The notes: a model not told the origin generated them from the letters alone. DNA of 64,000 bases from Achromobacter pestifer (GCF_902859625.1 NZ_CADIJX010000004.1:620001-684000); one strand, 5' to 3'. Shown: positions 27,483-37,211, numbered from the stretch's first letter. Numbers and translations: made by a program.

Positions 27483-28985
27483 ATGACCGCAGTGGCCAAA
27501 CGCGCTGACGCGCGTGCTGTCGAGACCCTGGAGGCGGACGATCTGTCCGCGCTTCTGAAGAAGGAATTCAAGCCCAAGACCGAGCAGGCGCGCGAAGCGG
27601 TGGAGCATGCCGTGCGCACGCTGGCGCATCAGGCGCTGGAGAACAGCGGCGTCGGACTGTCGGCGGACGCCTATCGGACCATCCAGGCGATCATCGCCGA
27701 GATCGACCGCAAGCTGTCTGAACAGATCAACGGCGTGATGCATCATCCCGACTTCCAGCAGCTTGAAGGCGCCTGGCGCGGCTTGCATTACCTGGTCACC
27801 AACACCGAGACCGACGAGCTCTTGAAGATCCGGGTGATGAGCATGTCGAAATCGGAGCTGGGCCGCACGCTCAAGCGCCATAAGGGCGTGGGCTGGGACC
27901 AGAGCCCCATCTTCAAGCGCGTGTACGAGGAGGAATATGGCCAGTTCGGTGGCGAGCCGATCGGTTGCCTGGTGGGCGACTACCACTTCGATCACAGTCC
28001 GCCGGATGTGGAATTGCTGGGCGAGATCGCCAAGATTTCGTCCGCTGCCCATTGCCCCTTCATCGCGGGCGCCTCGCCCAACGTGATGCAGATGGATTCC
28101 TGGCAGGAACTGGCCAACCCGCGTGACCTGACCAAGATCTTCACCAATACCGAGTATGCCGCGTGGCGCAGCCTGCGCGAGTCCGAAGATTCGCGCTACA
28201 TCGGGCTGGCGATGCCGCGATTCCTCGCGCGCCTGCCCTATGGCGCGCGCACCAATCCGGTCGACGAGTTCGACTTCGAGGAAGACACCGACGGAGCGAA
28301 TCACGACCGCTACACCTGGGCCAATTCCGCGTATGCGATGGCAGCCAATGTGAACCGTTCATTCAAGCTGTACGGGTGGTGCACGTCCATCCGCGGCGTG
28401 GAATCCGGCGGCGCGGTAGAGAACCTGCCTTGCCACAGCTTTCCCAGCGATGACGGCGGCGTGGACATGAAGTGCCCAACGGAAATCGCTATCAGCGACC
28501 GGCGCGAAGCGGAGCTTGCCAAGAACGGCTTCATGCCGCTGGTGCATCGCAAGAACTCCGACTTCGCGGCCTTCATCGGCGCGCAGTCCTTGCAGAAGCC
28601 GCACGAATACTACGAAGCCGACGCATCCGCCAATGCCAAGCTGGCCGCGCGCCTGCCGTACTTGTTCGCGTGCTGCCGTTTCGCGCATTACCTGAAGTGC
28701 ATCGTGCGCGACAAGATCGGCTCGTTCCGCGAACGCGACGACATGGAGCGTTGGCTGAACGACTGGATCATGAATTACGTGGATGGCGATCCGGTGAACT
28801 CCTCTCAGGAAACCAAGGCCCGCAAGCCACTGGCCGCGGCCGAGGTGCAAGTGCAGGAGATCGAGGACAACCCGGGCTATTACTCCGCCAAGTTTTTCCT
28901 GCGGCCGCACTATCAGCTGGAAGGGTTGACGGTGTCGCTGCGGCTGGTGTCCAAGCTGCCTTCGCTGAAGCAGAACGAAGGCTGA
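27483..28985 (+). CDS. tssC: T6SS contractile sheath large subunit TssC (VipB)
   Basis: 500 residues from an ATG with CGGAG 6-8 bases upstream; the open frame extends 8 codons further. Hallmarks are MHHPDFQQLEGAWRGLHYLV (about 87-106), LIGDYHFDHSPPDVE-like VGDYHFDHS, and the C-terminal ISPPDDLPGYY-type EDNPGYYSAKFFLRPHYQLE (about 460-479). It is the main sheath protein. hcp follows after a 51-base gap that holds a small hairpin. Confidence 0.98.
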   Translation: MTAVAKRADARAVETLEADDLSALLKKEFKPKTEQAREAVEHAVRTLAHQALENSGVGLSADAYRTIQAIIAEIDRKLSEQINGVMHHPDFQQLEGAWRGLHYLVTNTETDELLKIRVMSMSKSELGRTLKRHKGVGWDQSPIFKRVYEEEYGQFGGEPIGCLVGDYHFDHSPPDVELLGEIAKISSAAHCPFIAGASPNVMQMDSWQELANPRDLTKIFTNTEYAAWRSLRESEDSRYIGLAMPRFLARLPYGARTNPVDEFDFEEDTDGANHDRYTWANSAYAMAANVNRSFKLYGWCTSIRGVESGGAVENLPCHSFPSDDGGVDMKCPTEIAISDRREAELAKNGFMPLVHRKNSDFAAFIGAQSLQKPHEYYEADASANAKLAARLPYLFACCRFAHYLKCIVRDKIGSFRERDDMERWLNDWIMNYVDGDPVNSSQETKARKPLAAAEVQVQEIEDNPGYYSAKFFLRPHYQLEGLTVSLRLVSKLPSLKQNEG

Positions 28986-29000
28986 GTGTCAGGCAAAGAA

Positions 29001-29016
29001 GGGCGCAGCCGCGCCC
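29001..29016 (+). other. Hairpin between tssC and hcp
   Basis: GGGCGC (29001-29006) pairs with GCGCCC (29011-29016) around AGCC. No T run follows, so it is not a terminator. Placed 20 bases before the hcp ribosome-binding site, it may shield the 5' end of a processed hcp message or mark a cleavage point that allows high Hcp output. Confidence 0.4.
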
Positions 29017-29036
29017 AATAACTCCAGGAGACAGAT

Positions 29037-29522
29037 GTGGCTGTGGATATGTTCATGAAAATCGATGGGGCCAACGGCGAATCGAAGGACGCCAACCATA
29101 AGGATTGGACCGACATCGTGTCATTCTCGTGGGGCGCCACGCAGCCGGGCAATCTGGCCAGCGGTGGCGGCCTGGGCGCGGGCAAGGCGAGCTTTAACGA
29201 CCTGCACGTCGTCGCGCGCATCGACAAGGCAGCGCCCGCGGTCATGAAGCACTGCGCCAGCGGCAAGCACCTGGGCAAGATTGAGTTGTCCATGTGCAAG
29301 GCGGGCGGCGAGCAGGTCGAGTATTCGAAGATCACGCTGGAAGATGTGCTGGTGTCGTCGGTGCAGATATCCGGAGATCGCAGCGCCGAAGGCGTGGTGG
29401 TGAACTTCGCGTTCCAGGCTGCCAAGGTCAAGCAGCAGTACTGGGAGCAAACCGAAAAGGGCGGCAAGGGCGCCGAAAGCCTGGTGGCTTGGGATATCAA
29501 GCAAAACAAGGAAGTGGGCTAG
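29037..29522 (+). CDS. hcp: T6SS tube protein Hcp (TssD)
   Basis: 161 residues. It forms hexameric rings that stack into the inner tube. MAVDMFMKIDGANGESKDAN is the classical Hcp start, followed by WTDIVSFSWG, ISTATSV-like positions and EVSYSKI-type EYSKITLEDVLVSSV. The start codon is GTG with AGGAGA upstream; an overlapping ATG two bases earlier is in another frame. No toxin extension is present, so it is a structural Hcp. Confidence 0.97.
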   Translation: MAVDMFMKIDGANGESKDANHKDWTDIVSFSWGATQPGNLASGGGLGAGKASFNDLHVVARIDKAAPAVMKHCASGKHLGKIELSMCKAGGEQVEYSKITLEDVLVSSVQISGDRSAEGVVVNFAFQAAKVKQQYWEQTEKGGKGAESLVAWDIKQNKEVG

Positions 29523-29534
29523 GGCGGACCCTCC

Positions 29535-30350
29535 ATGTCTATAGCTGCCGTTCCTTTCGGCGTGATCAGCCTGTCCGGCCAGTTGGACGAGTTGCAGACG
29601 CAGATCCGTCGCCGGCCGGCCGACGCGGACCTGCGCGCGCAACTGTTCCAGCTGCTGGTGGCGCAGGGCGACTGGGCGCGCGCCACAGAACAACTGGGCA
29701 TATGCGGCCAGCTCAGTGCCAAGGCACACCCGACGGTGGCGCTCTACGTCAGTGCCATCGAGGCGGAGCGCGAGCGCGAAGCCGTGCTCGCGGGCAAGGG
29801 CGAGCCTGCCATGCTGAGCGCGCCCGACGAGTGGATGCAGGCCCTGATCAAGGCCCTGCACCTGGATGGGCGGGCCGCGGCTCAGACCGCTGAACTGCGT
29901 GCGCAGGCCTTGCAGGACGCCGGCGCGGGCGCGGGCTTCCTGGAAGGGGCCATGCAGGATGCACCGCTGCCGTTCCAGTGGATCTGCGACGGGGATAGCC
30001 GGTTGGGACCCGTCTTCGAGTTCTTGAGCGGAGGACGGTACGTCTGGCTGCCGTTCGTGGCGCTTAAACGGGTCCGCTTGCTTGCGCCGGAGGGCCTATG
30101 CGACGTGGTGTGGGCGCGGGCAGAGGTCGAGCTGAGGGGAGGCCGGGTGCTGCAAGGCCTGGTGCCTGCGCGCTATCCGCCCGTGCCGGGCGAGCGCATG
30201 ATCGACCTGCCGGATCCGGTCAAGTTGGGACGGATGACTGATTGGCGCGCGATGGATGGCGACACGTATGCGGGCGTGGGGCAGAAAATGTGGTTGGCCG
30301 ACGCGGGCGAATTCGCCTTGCTGGATATTCGCAGCTTGGAGCTGGCTTGA
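29535..30350 (+). CDS. tagJ: T6SS accessory protein TagJ (ImpE family)
   Basis: 271 residues. The N-terminal TPR-like helices (about 14-120, LDELQTQIRRRPADADLRAQ) are followed by the ImpE C-terminal domain (GRYVWLPFVALKRVRLLAPE, ARYPPVPGERMIDLPDP, ending LDIRSLEL). In Pseudomonas and relatives TagJ binds TssB and tunes ClpV action on the sheath. It begins 12 bases after hcp, and its stop overlaps the tssE start (TGATG). Confidence 0.9.
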   Translation: MSIAAVPFGVISLSGQLDELQTQIRRRPADADLRAQLFQLLVAQGDWARATEQLGICGQLSAKAHPTVALYVSAIEAEREREAVLAGKGEPAMLSAPDEWMQALIKALHLDGRAAAQTAELRAQALQDAGAGAGFLEGAMQDAPLPFQWICDGDSRLGPVFEFLSGGRYVWLPFVALKRVRLLAPEGLCDVVWARAEVELRGGRVLQGLVPARYPPVPGERMIDLPDPVKLGRMTDWRAMDGDTYAGVGQKMWLADAGEFALLDIRSLELA

Positions 30351-30901
30351 TGGGCCACGCCGACGACACCGCCGGGTGGGAGCCGCTTGCACGCAGCCGG
30401 CGGGCGGCGCGGGACCGTCTACAGCCGTCGTTGCTGGACCGGTTGATGGACAACGATCCCACCAAGCGCGAGGAACCGCGCGATAGCGCCATGCTGACGC
30501 ATGAGCAGTTGCGCGCGGCCGTGTTGCGAGACCTGCGCTGGCTGCTCAACTCGGTCAATCTGCAAACGTCGCAGGACCTGTCGGCACATCGCCAGGTCGC
30601 GCTATCGACAGTGAATTTCGGCGTGCGCGCCATGGCCGGAAAGCGCATGTCGGAGATCGACTGGATCGATGTGGAAGAGTCGATCCGCGACGCGATCGCG
30701 GCGTTTGAGCCGCGCATTCTGGGTTCCTCGGTCGAGGTGCGCTGCGTGACCGACACCGGCACGCTGGAGCATCACAACGTACTGAGCCTGGAGATCAGGG
30801 GCATGTTGTGGTGCGTGCCGCATCCGCTTGAGTTCCTGTTTCGCACGGACATCGACCTGGAAAGCGGCCATATGGATTTGCGTGATTTGGGCGGTCTCTG
30901 A
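30350..30901 (+). CDS. tssE: T6SS baseplate wedge protein TssE (gp25-like)
   Basis: 183 residues starting at the ATG inside the tagJ stop (TGATG). The gp25-like fold is seen in LQPSLLDRLMDNDPTKREEP (about 24-43), the segment VLRDLRWLLNSVNL, STVNFGVRAMAGKRMSEI, and the terminal RTDIDLESGHMDLRDLGGL. It joins TssF, TssG and TssK in the baseplate. Its own stop overlaps the tssF ATG in the same manner. Confidence 0.94.
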   Translation: MGHADDTAGWEPLARSRRAARDRLQPSLLDRLMDNDPTKREEPRDSAMLTHEQLRAAVLRDLRWLLNSVNLQTSQDLSAHRQVALSTVNFGVRAMAGKRMSEIDWIDVEESIRDAIAAFEPRILGSSVEVRCVTDTGTLEHHNVLSLEIRGMLWCVPHPLEFLFRTDIDLESGHMDLRDLGGL

Positions 30902-32790
30902 TGGATGCCCAATTGCTGGACTACTACAACCGCGAGCTCGTGTATTTGCGCGAATTGGGTGCGGAGTTCGCTCAGGCCCATCCGAAGGTGGCCGGTCGGT
31001 TGGGCATGAACGCCACGGAAGTGGCCGACCCGTATGTGGAGCGCCTGCTTGAAGGTTTCAGTTTCCTGACTGCGCGCATCCAGATGAAGATGGATGCGGA
31101 GTTCCCGCGCTTCTCCCAACGCTTGCTGGAGGTGGTGTACCCCAACTACTTGGCGCCCACGCCCGCGATGGCGATCGTGCAGTTCTCTCCCAGCATGAAT
31201 GAAGGCACGTTGGCTGGAGGTTTTGAGTTGCCGCGTGGCACGTTGCTGCGCGGTCGTGTGCCGCGTGGCGAGCAGACATCGTGCGAGTTCACGACAGGCC
31301 ATGCCGTGCGTCTGTGGCCCTTGCAGGTGACGCAGGCTGAATTCACTGCCGCGCCGCAGGATCTGCCGCTGGCCCGGCTGGGCCTGGCGGGTCGCGCCGG
31401 CCGTGTGCTGAGCGCGCTGCGCATCCGGATAGAAGTGGGTGGCGGCCAACGGATGGAAGATCTGGATCTTGATCAGCTGGTCTTTCACTTGAATGGCCAG
31501 GACTTGCAGATGCAGCGCCTGCTGGAAGTGGTGATGGGGCACACCGTGGCAGTGCTCGGACATGATACGGCGCGGCCGGTGGCGTGGGTCAACAAGCTGC
31601 CGGCCAGCGCCGTTCGCCATGAAGGCTTTGCCGACGATCAGGCCTTATTGCCTGGTGACGCGCGCGTCTTCCAAGGCTACCGCCTGCTTCAGGAGTATTT
31701 CGCGTTCCCGCAGCGCTATCTGTTCTTCAGCGTCAATGGTTTGAAAGCGGGGTTGCGCAGCGCCGCGCAGCGCGAGACCCGCGCGTTCGATCTGACCTTG
31801 CTGTTCTCCGTGGCGACGCCGGAGCTGGAAGGGGCGATATCGGCCGGCAACCTGGCCTTGCATTGCGTGCCGGTGATCAACTTGTTTCCGAAGCGGGCGG
31901 ATCGCGTGGCCGTGACGCCCCGGACGTCCGAATATCACGTGGTGATCGATCGTAGCCGTCCGCTGGACTATGAAGTCTTCGGCGTGACAAGAGTCACCGG
32001 GCATGCGTCCGCGCAGCGGCAGGAGCAGGAGTTCCGCCCGTTCTATGGCTCGCTGGGTAGCGATCCGGACGACTACGGCGCCTACTACTCCGTGCGCCGT
32101 GAGCCGCGGTTGATTTCCGACACGGCGCAGCGCAACGGCACCCGGACGGGCTACACGGGCAGCGAGGTATTCCTGTCGCTGGTGGACAGGCAGGAGGCGC
32201 CTTTCTCGGGACAGCTGCGCCACCTGACGCTGGAGACATTGTGTTCCAACCGGGATATGGCAATGCTGTTGCCGTTGGGCACCGAAACGGACATGACGCT
32301 GCGCGTGTCGGCGCCCGTTCGCGCGGTGAAGGTGCTGCACGGGCCCACGCGCCCTTGCCCGGCGCTGGCCGAGAACGCCGCCACCTGGCATCTGATCAGC
32401 CACCTGGGCCTGAACTATCTGAGCCTGACGGACCTGGATCCAGAGCAGGGTGCGCAGACGCTGCGCGAGATGCTTCACGTCTACGGCAACCTGGCGGATC
32501 CCGTGGTGCGCAAGCACATTTCCGGCTTGCGGCACGTCAGCGCCACGCCCGTGCATCATCGCTTGCCAGTCCCGGGCCCCATCGTGCATGGGCGCGGCGT
32601 GCGCATTGCGTTGCAGGTGGATGAGGCAGCCTTTTCGGGGATCAGCCCGTACTTGTTCGGCGCCGTGCTTGAACAGTTCTTCGCGCGCCACGTATCGATC
32701 AACATGATGTCGGAGCTGGTCTTGTCGACCCTGCAGCGCGGCGAGGTCGCCCGCTTCAAGCCCCGCATGGGGCGCCGGCCTGTCGTCTAG
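30901..32790 (+). CDS. tssF: T6SS baseplate wedge protein TssF
   Basis: 629 residues. The family start is DAQLLDYYNRELVYLRELGA (2-21), followed by EFAQAHPKVAGRLGM, DPYVERLLEGFSFLTARI and FPRFSQRLLEVVYPNYLAPT. It pairs with TssG in the baseplate. The start overlaps the tssE stop (TGATG). In most clusters tssG follows directly; here a DUF3540 gene comes between. Confidence 0.97.
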   Translation: MDAQLLDYYNRELVYLRELGAEFAQAHPKVAGRLGMNATEVADPYVERLLEGFSFLTARIQMKMDAEFPRFSQRLLEVVYPNYLAPTPAMAIVQFSPSMNEGTLAGGFELPRGTLLRGRVPRGEQTSCEFTTGHAVRLWPLQVTQAEFTAAPQDLPLARLGLAGRAGRVLSALRIRIEVGGGQRMEDLDLDQLVFHLNGQDLQMQRLLEVVMGHTVAVLGHDTARPVAWVNKLPASAVRHEGFADDQALLPGDARVFQGYRLLQEYFAFPQRYLFFSVNGLKAGLRSAAQRETRAFDLTLLFSVATPELEGAISAGNLALHCVPVINLFPKRADRVAVTPRTSEYHVVIDRSRPLDYEVFGVTRVTGHASAQRQEQEFRPFYGSLGSDPDDYGAYYSVRREPRLISDTAQRNGTRTGYTGSEVFLSLVDRQEAPFSGQLRHLTLETLCSNRDMAMLLPLGTETDMTLRVSAPVRAVKVLHGPTRPCPALAENAATWHLISHLGLNYLSLTDLDPEQGAQTLREMLHVYGNLADPVVRKHISGLRHVSATPVHHRLPVPGPIVHGRGVRIALQVDEAAFSGISPYLFGAVLEQFFARHVSINMMSELVLSTLQRGEVARFKPRMGRRPVV

Positions 32791-32818
32791 GCCAGCACCC
32801 CGCCACGAACCGGAGCGC

Positions 32819-33478
32819 ATGATGAAATCCGCCGCAAGCTTGAACCGTATTGCCTATGACCCCGTCCATCTGCTGGGCGAGGTGCTGGGCCGTGAACCCG
32901 ATGGTAGCTACGCGGTGGCCTGCGATGGCCGCGCCTGGTCCGCACGACGCGCGGCCAGCTGCCTCTTGGCGCCGCAACCGGGTGACGAAGTGCTGATCAG
33001 CGGGCCAGACCCGTCGCGGGTGTATCTGATCGCGGTCACCGTGCAGGCGGAGCCTGCAAGCACCACCTTGGAGGCGCAGGGCGAACTGGTGCTGCGGTCG
33101 CACGGCGGCAACGTGCTGCTGCAAAGCGCTGGCGAGGTGACGTTGCAGGGCCAGGGCGCCGTGCGCGTCCGCACGCCCGAATACTCGGTCGAGGCCGATG
33201 ACGAACGCCATGCCTGCAAGCGGGTGCGCGTGGTTGCCGAGACATTGCACGCCACCGTCGGCGAGACGCGGCTGGTGGGAAAGAGCTACGAAGCGGTGCT
33301 GGACCGCCTGACGCTGATGGCGCGGCTGTCGATGCGCAGCGTGTCGGAAGTGGACCAGGTGCGCGCCGGGTCCATCGACTTCCAGGCCGAGCAGAGCGCG
33401 CGGCTGCATGCGTCATATACGCTGGTCACGGGCTCCGATCTGGTCAAGGTGGATGCCAAGCAGATCCACATGGGGTGA
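32819..33478 (+). CDS. DUF3540 protein, VgrG-needle-like
   Basis: 219 residues of the DUF3540 type, known mainly from T6SS loci with DUF2169 and DUF4150 genes. Residues 10-75 are a small beta domain (LLGEVLGREPDGSYAVACDG). Residues 80-219 are short alternating beta strands (LVLRSHGGNVLLQSAGEVTL) resembling the gp5/VgrG needle. Met1 or Met2 may be the start. Its place between tssF and tssG is unusual and implies co-production with the baseplate. It may be a minor spike component or an adaptor for the pentapeptide/DUF4150 proteins; this is inference. Confidence 0.82.
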   Translation: MMKSAASLNRIAYDPVHLLGEVLGREPDGSYAVACDGRAWSARRAASCLLAPQPGDEVLISGPDPSRVYLIAVTVQAEPASTTLEAQGELVLRSHGGNVLLQSAGEVTLQGQGAVRVRTPEYSVEADDERHACKRVRVVAETLHATVGETRLVGKSYEAVLDRLTLMARLSMRSVSEVDQVRAGSIDFQAEQSARLHASYTLVTGSDLVKVDAKQIHMG

Positions 33479-33482
33479 CGCG

Positions 33483-34586
33483 GTGGACGTTGCGCAACCC
33501 CTGGTCGATCCGGCTTCCTCACCCGCTGCCTTGTCCGAGACGCAGGCACAGTGGTGGCGCGCGCTCGAGCGCGAGCCCTACGCACACGATCTGTTCCATG
33601 CCCTGCGCTGGATTGACGCCCATTCGGGCGCACGCAAGCCCCTGGGCCGCGATACGGTTGCACGCTACGAGCCTGTACGGCTGCGACAGGAGCCGTCGAT
33701 GGCGTTTGCGCCGTCCACGGTGGCGCGCGTCCAGGCGGGGCATGACGGCCGGCCGGCGGAGGTGACGATTTACGGTTTCGGCTTGTTTGGTCCCAATGGC
33801 CCCTTGCCGCTGCACCTGACCGAGCATGCCCACGAGCGCATGGCGCACTACGGGGACCGCACGCTGGCGGCGTTCGCCGACGTGTTTCATCATCGGCTCA
33901 TCCTGCTGTTCTACCGAGCCTGGGCCGACGCGCAGAGCACGGTCAGCCTGGATCGCAAGGAGGCGTGCTTCACGCGCTACGTGGCCAGTCTCTTGCACAT
34001 GGGCGAGCCGTCAATGCGGCGGCGCGACGCCGTGCTGGATCATGCCAAGTACTTCATGGCGGGGCATCTGGTGCGCCAGACCCGCAACCCTGAAGGCCTC
34101 AAGCACATCCTGCAATCGTTCTTCGGCTTGCCGGTGCGCATTCGCGAATTCGTGCCGCAATGGATCCGCCTGGAACCGGAGCAACGGCTCGGTTTGGGCA
34201 GCGCGGCAGGCCTGGGCCGTGACACGGTGCTGGGCGTGGCGGTGCGCGATGCGCAGCACAAGTTCCGCATCGAGATCGGCCCATTGACGCTGGAGGATTA
34301 CACAAGCTTCCTGCCGGGCGGCGTCCGCGCCCGGCAACTGATGCATTGGGTCAGGCACTACGTAGGCGTGGAGTTGGCCTGGGATGTGCGGCCGGTGCTG
34401 CGCGCACAGGACGCGAGCGGCTTGACCTTGGGCGCCCCGCGGCCATTGGGCTTGTCGGCGTGGCTGGGGCGGCGCCGGCCGGCGCAAGGCGAGGCAGGCG
34501 ACTTGCTGCTGGACTATGAACGCCGGGGGCAAACGCCGGCACGTGGCCGACCGCCGGCTCAACCTTCTGGGACTCAGCGCGTTTGA
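33483..34586 (+). CDS. tssG: T6SS baseplate wedge protein TssG
   Basis: 367 residues from a GTG just 4 bases after the DUF3540 stop, with GGGGTG upstream; the open frame extends into DUF3540. Core segments are REPYAHDLFHALRWIDA (about 30-46), RLRQEPSMAFAPSTVA, YGFGLFGPNGPLPLHLTEHA and FVPQWIRLEPEQRLGLG. It is longer at the C-terminus than the minimal family, with an Arg/Pro-rich tail. It partners with TssF. Confidence 0.95.
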   Translation: MDVAQPLVDPASSPAALSETQAQWWRALEREPYAHDLFHALRWIDAHSGARKPLGRDTVARYEPVRLRQEPSMAFAPSTVARVQAGHDGRPAEVTIYGFGLFGPNGPLPLHLTEHAHERMAHYGDRTLAAFADVFHHRLILLFYRAWADAQSTVSLDRKEACFTRYVASLLHMGEPSMRRRDAVLDHAKYFMAGHLVRQTRNPEGLKHILQSFFGLPVRIREFVPQWIRLEPEQRLGLGSAAGLGRDTVLGVAVRDAQHKFRIEIGPLTLEDYTSFLPGGVRARQLMHWVRHYVGVELAWDVRPVLRAQDASGLTLGAPRPLGLSAWLGRRRPAQGEAGDLLLDYERRGQTPARGRPPAQPSGTQRV

Positions 34587-34601
34587 TCGCGCCATGACGC
34601 C

Positions 34602-37211
34602 ATGTCGGATATCGGACGTATCGACCTCTTCGGAAAGCTCAATCCGCTTCTCTACCAGGCGCTGGAAGGCGCCACCGCGTTCTGCAAACTGCGTGGCAAT
34701 CCTTATGTGGAACTGGTGCATTGGGTACATCAGATCTTGCAGGCCCAGGACAGTGACCTGCACCGCATCGCGCGCGGCTTTGACCTGGACCTGGCGCAAT
34801 TGCAGGCAGACCTGACGGCCGAACTGGACCGTCTGCCGGCCGGCGCCGGATCGGTGTCCGATCTATCGGAACACATTGATCACGCAGTGGAGCGGGCCTG
34901 GGTGCTGGGGTCTCTGCGCTATGGCTCGACGCGCATCCGCAGCGGCCACCTGTTGGCGGGACTGGCCAGGACCTACGCGCTGCGTCATGTGCTGTTGGGC
35001 ATGTCGTCGCAATTCTCACGCATCGTGCCGGACAGGCTGCTTGAGCAGATGGGAGAGATGGTGCGGGGGGCGCCGGAAGACGCCGCCGTGGGGGCGCCGC
35101 TTGAAGCGCCGCAGACGGACGGCAAGGACCGAGCCGCGTTGGAGCGGTTCGCGGTCGACCTGACCGCCAGGGCGCGCGAAGGCGCGATCGATCCCGTGTC
35201 CGGACGCGACGAGGAGATCCGCCAGATCGTCGATGTGCTGATGCGCCGCCGACAGAACAATCCCTTGCTGGCCGGCGAGGCTGGCGTGGGCAAGACTGCG
35301 GTGGTGGAAGGCCTGGCGCTGCGTTTGGCGGCGGGCGATGTGCCGCCGCCGCTGCGCGAGGTGTCGCTGTATCTGCTGGATATCGGCCTGTTGCAGGCCG
35401 GCGCGGGGGTGAAAGGGGAATTTGAGCAGCGGCTGCGCAGCGTCATCGACGAGGTGCAGGCGAGCGAACGGCCCATCGTGCTGTTCATCGACGAGATCCA
35501 CACGTTGGTGGGCGCGGGTGGGGCGGCGGGCACGGGCGACGCGGCGAACCTGCTCAAGCCGGCGCTGGCTCGCGGCCAGCTGCGCACCATCGGCGCGACC
35601 ACTTGGTCGGAATACAAGAAGCATATCGAGAAGGATCCCGCGCTGAGCCGGCGTTTCCAGGTCGTGCAGATTCACGAGCCGGACGAGGCGCGCGCATTTG
35701 GCATGTTGCGCGGCTTGGCGGAGACCTTGCAAGCGCATCACGGTGTGCTGTTGCTGGACGAGGCGATCACGGCCGCAGTGAGCTTGTCTCATCGCTACAT
35801 TCCCGCCCGCCAGCTGCCTGACAAGGCGGTCGCGCTGCTGGATACGGCTTGCGCCCGCGTCGCGATCAGCCAGCATGCGGTGCCACCGGCGCTGGAGGAT
35901 GCGCGCCGGCGCATCCAGTCGCTGGAAATCGCGCAGCGCATTGCCCAGCGCGAACTCCACCTGGGTGCGGGCGACACGCAGCGCATCGAACGCCTGGCCG
36001 CCGAACAGGCGGAGGCGACGGACGCTGAGCAGACGCTGGCGGCGGTCTGGGAGACCGAGCGCGCGCTGGCCGCGAAGGTCTTCTCCTTGCGCGAGGCGCT
36101 GGACGAGGCGCCCGTGTCCGAGCAGGCCGCCGCGCGACAGGCACTGGCGCTGGCGCGGGAAGCGTTGGCGGGCAGCCAGCGCGAGACCTCCATGATCCAT
36201 ACGTCGGTCGACGCCGCGGCGGTGGCCTCCGTGGTGGCCGACTGGACCGGCATCCCCGTGGGCCGCATGGTGCGCAATGAGGCGCAAGCCGTGCTTGCTC
36301 TGGCGGACACATTGGAGAAACGGGTGATCGGCCAGCGCGACGGCCTGGAGGCGGTGGCACGTCGCGTCCAAACATCGCGTGCCCGTTTGACCGACCCGGA
36401 CAAGCCGGTGGGTGTGTTTCTTTTATGCGGACCCAGCGGTGTCGGCAAGACGGAGACCGCGCTGGCATTGGCTGAAGCCTTGTACGGCGGCGAGCAGAAC
36501 CTGATCACCATCAACATGAGCGAGTTTCAGGAGGCGCACACCGTCTCCACGCTCAAGGGCGCGCCGCCTGGCTATGTGGGCTACGGCGAAGGCGGTGTGC
36601 TGACCGAGGCGGTGCGGCGGCGGCCCCACAGTGTGGTGCTGTTGGACGAAGTGGAGAAGGCCCATGCGGACGTGCACGAGATCTTCTTCCAGGTCTTCGA
36701 CAAGGGGTGGATGGAGGACGGTGAAGGCCGCTACATCGATTTCCGCCATACCGTCATCATCCTGACCTCCAACGTGGGCACGGAACGCATCGACGCCCTG
36801 TGCCGGGACCCTGCACTGATGCCCGATGCCGAAGGGCTGGCGGCCGCATTGCGGGAACCCTTGCTACAGGCCTTCCCGGCGGCGCTGCTGGGTCGGCTTG
36901 TCGCGGTGCCGTACCTGCCGCTGTCGGACGCCATGCTCGCGCACATCGTGGATCTACAGTTCGAGCGGGTGCGCCGCCGTTTGCTGGCGCACCACGGTGT
37001 TGCGTTGGAGGTGGCGCAGGAGGCGACGGCACTGGTGGTGGCGCGCTGCACGGAAGTCGAATCAGGCGCGCGCATGGTGGACGCGATCCTCACCAACACC
37101 GTGCTGCCGCAGATCAGCCGGGAACTGCTGGGCGCGTCGATGCAGGACCGCCGGTTGCACCGCGTGCGTCTATCCGCGCTTGGCGGGGAGTTCCGCTATG
37201 ACTATGCGTGA
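34602..37211 (+). CDS. clpV: T6SS sheath-disassembly AAA+ ATPase ClpV (TssH)
   Basis: 869 residues. The Clp N-domain (1-150) is followed by D1 with Walker A GEAGVGKT (about 225-232) and Walker B VLFIDEIHTLVGAG, a coiled-coil middle domain (about 420-520), and D2 with Walker A GPSGVGKT (about 609-616), Walker B VVLLDEVEKAHADV and sensor ILTSNVG. It threads the TssC N-terminus to recycle contracted sheaths. It is the last gene of the plus-strand run starting at tssA, and meets the fha gene tail to tail. Confidence 0.98.
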   Translation: MSDIGRIDLFGKLNPLLYQALEGATAFCKLRGNPYVELVHWVHQILQAQDSDLHRIARGFDLDLAQLQADLTAELDRLPAGAGSVSDLSEHIDHAVERAWVLGSLRYGSTRIRSGHLLAGLARTYALRHVLLGMSSQFSRIVPDRLLEQMGEMVRGAPEDAAVGAPLEAPQTDGKDRAALERFAVDLTARAREGAIDPVSGRDEEIRQIVDVLMRRRQNNPLLAGEAGVGKTAVVEGLALRLAAGDVPPPLREVSLYLLDIGLLQAGAGVKGEFEQRLRSVIDEVQASERPIVLFIDEIHTLVGAGGAAGTGDAANLLKPALARGQLRTIGATTWSEYKKHIEKDPALSRRFQVVQIHEPDEARAFGMLRGLAETLQAHHGVLLLDEAITAAVSLSHRYIPARQLPDKAVALLDTACARVAISQHAVPPALEDARRRIQSLEIAQRIAQRELHLGAGDTQRIERLAAEQAEATDAEQTLAAVWETERALAAKVFSLREALDEAPVSEQAAARQALALAREALAGSQRETSMIHTSVDAAAVASVVADWTGIPVGRMVRNEAQAVLALADTLEKRVIGQRDGLEAVARRVQTSRARLTDPDKPVGVFLLCGPSGVGKTETALALAEALYGGEQNLITINMSEFQEAHTVSTLKGAPPGYVGYGEGGVLTEAVRRRPHSVVLLDEVEKAHADVHEIFFQVFDKGWMEDGEGRYIDFRHTVIILTSNVGTERIDALCRDPALMPDAEGLAAALREPLLQAFPAALLGRLVAVPYLPLSDAMLAHIVDLQFERVRRRLLAHHGVALEVAQEATALVVARCTEVESGARMVDAILTNTVLPQISRELLGASMQDRRLHRVRLSALGGEFRYDYA

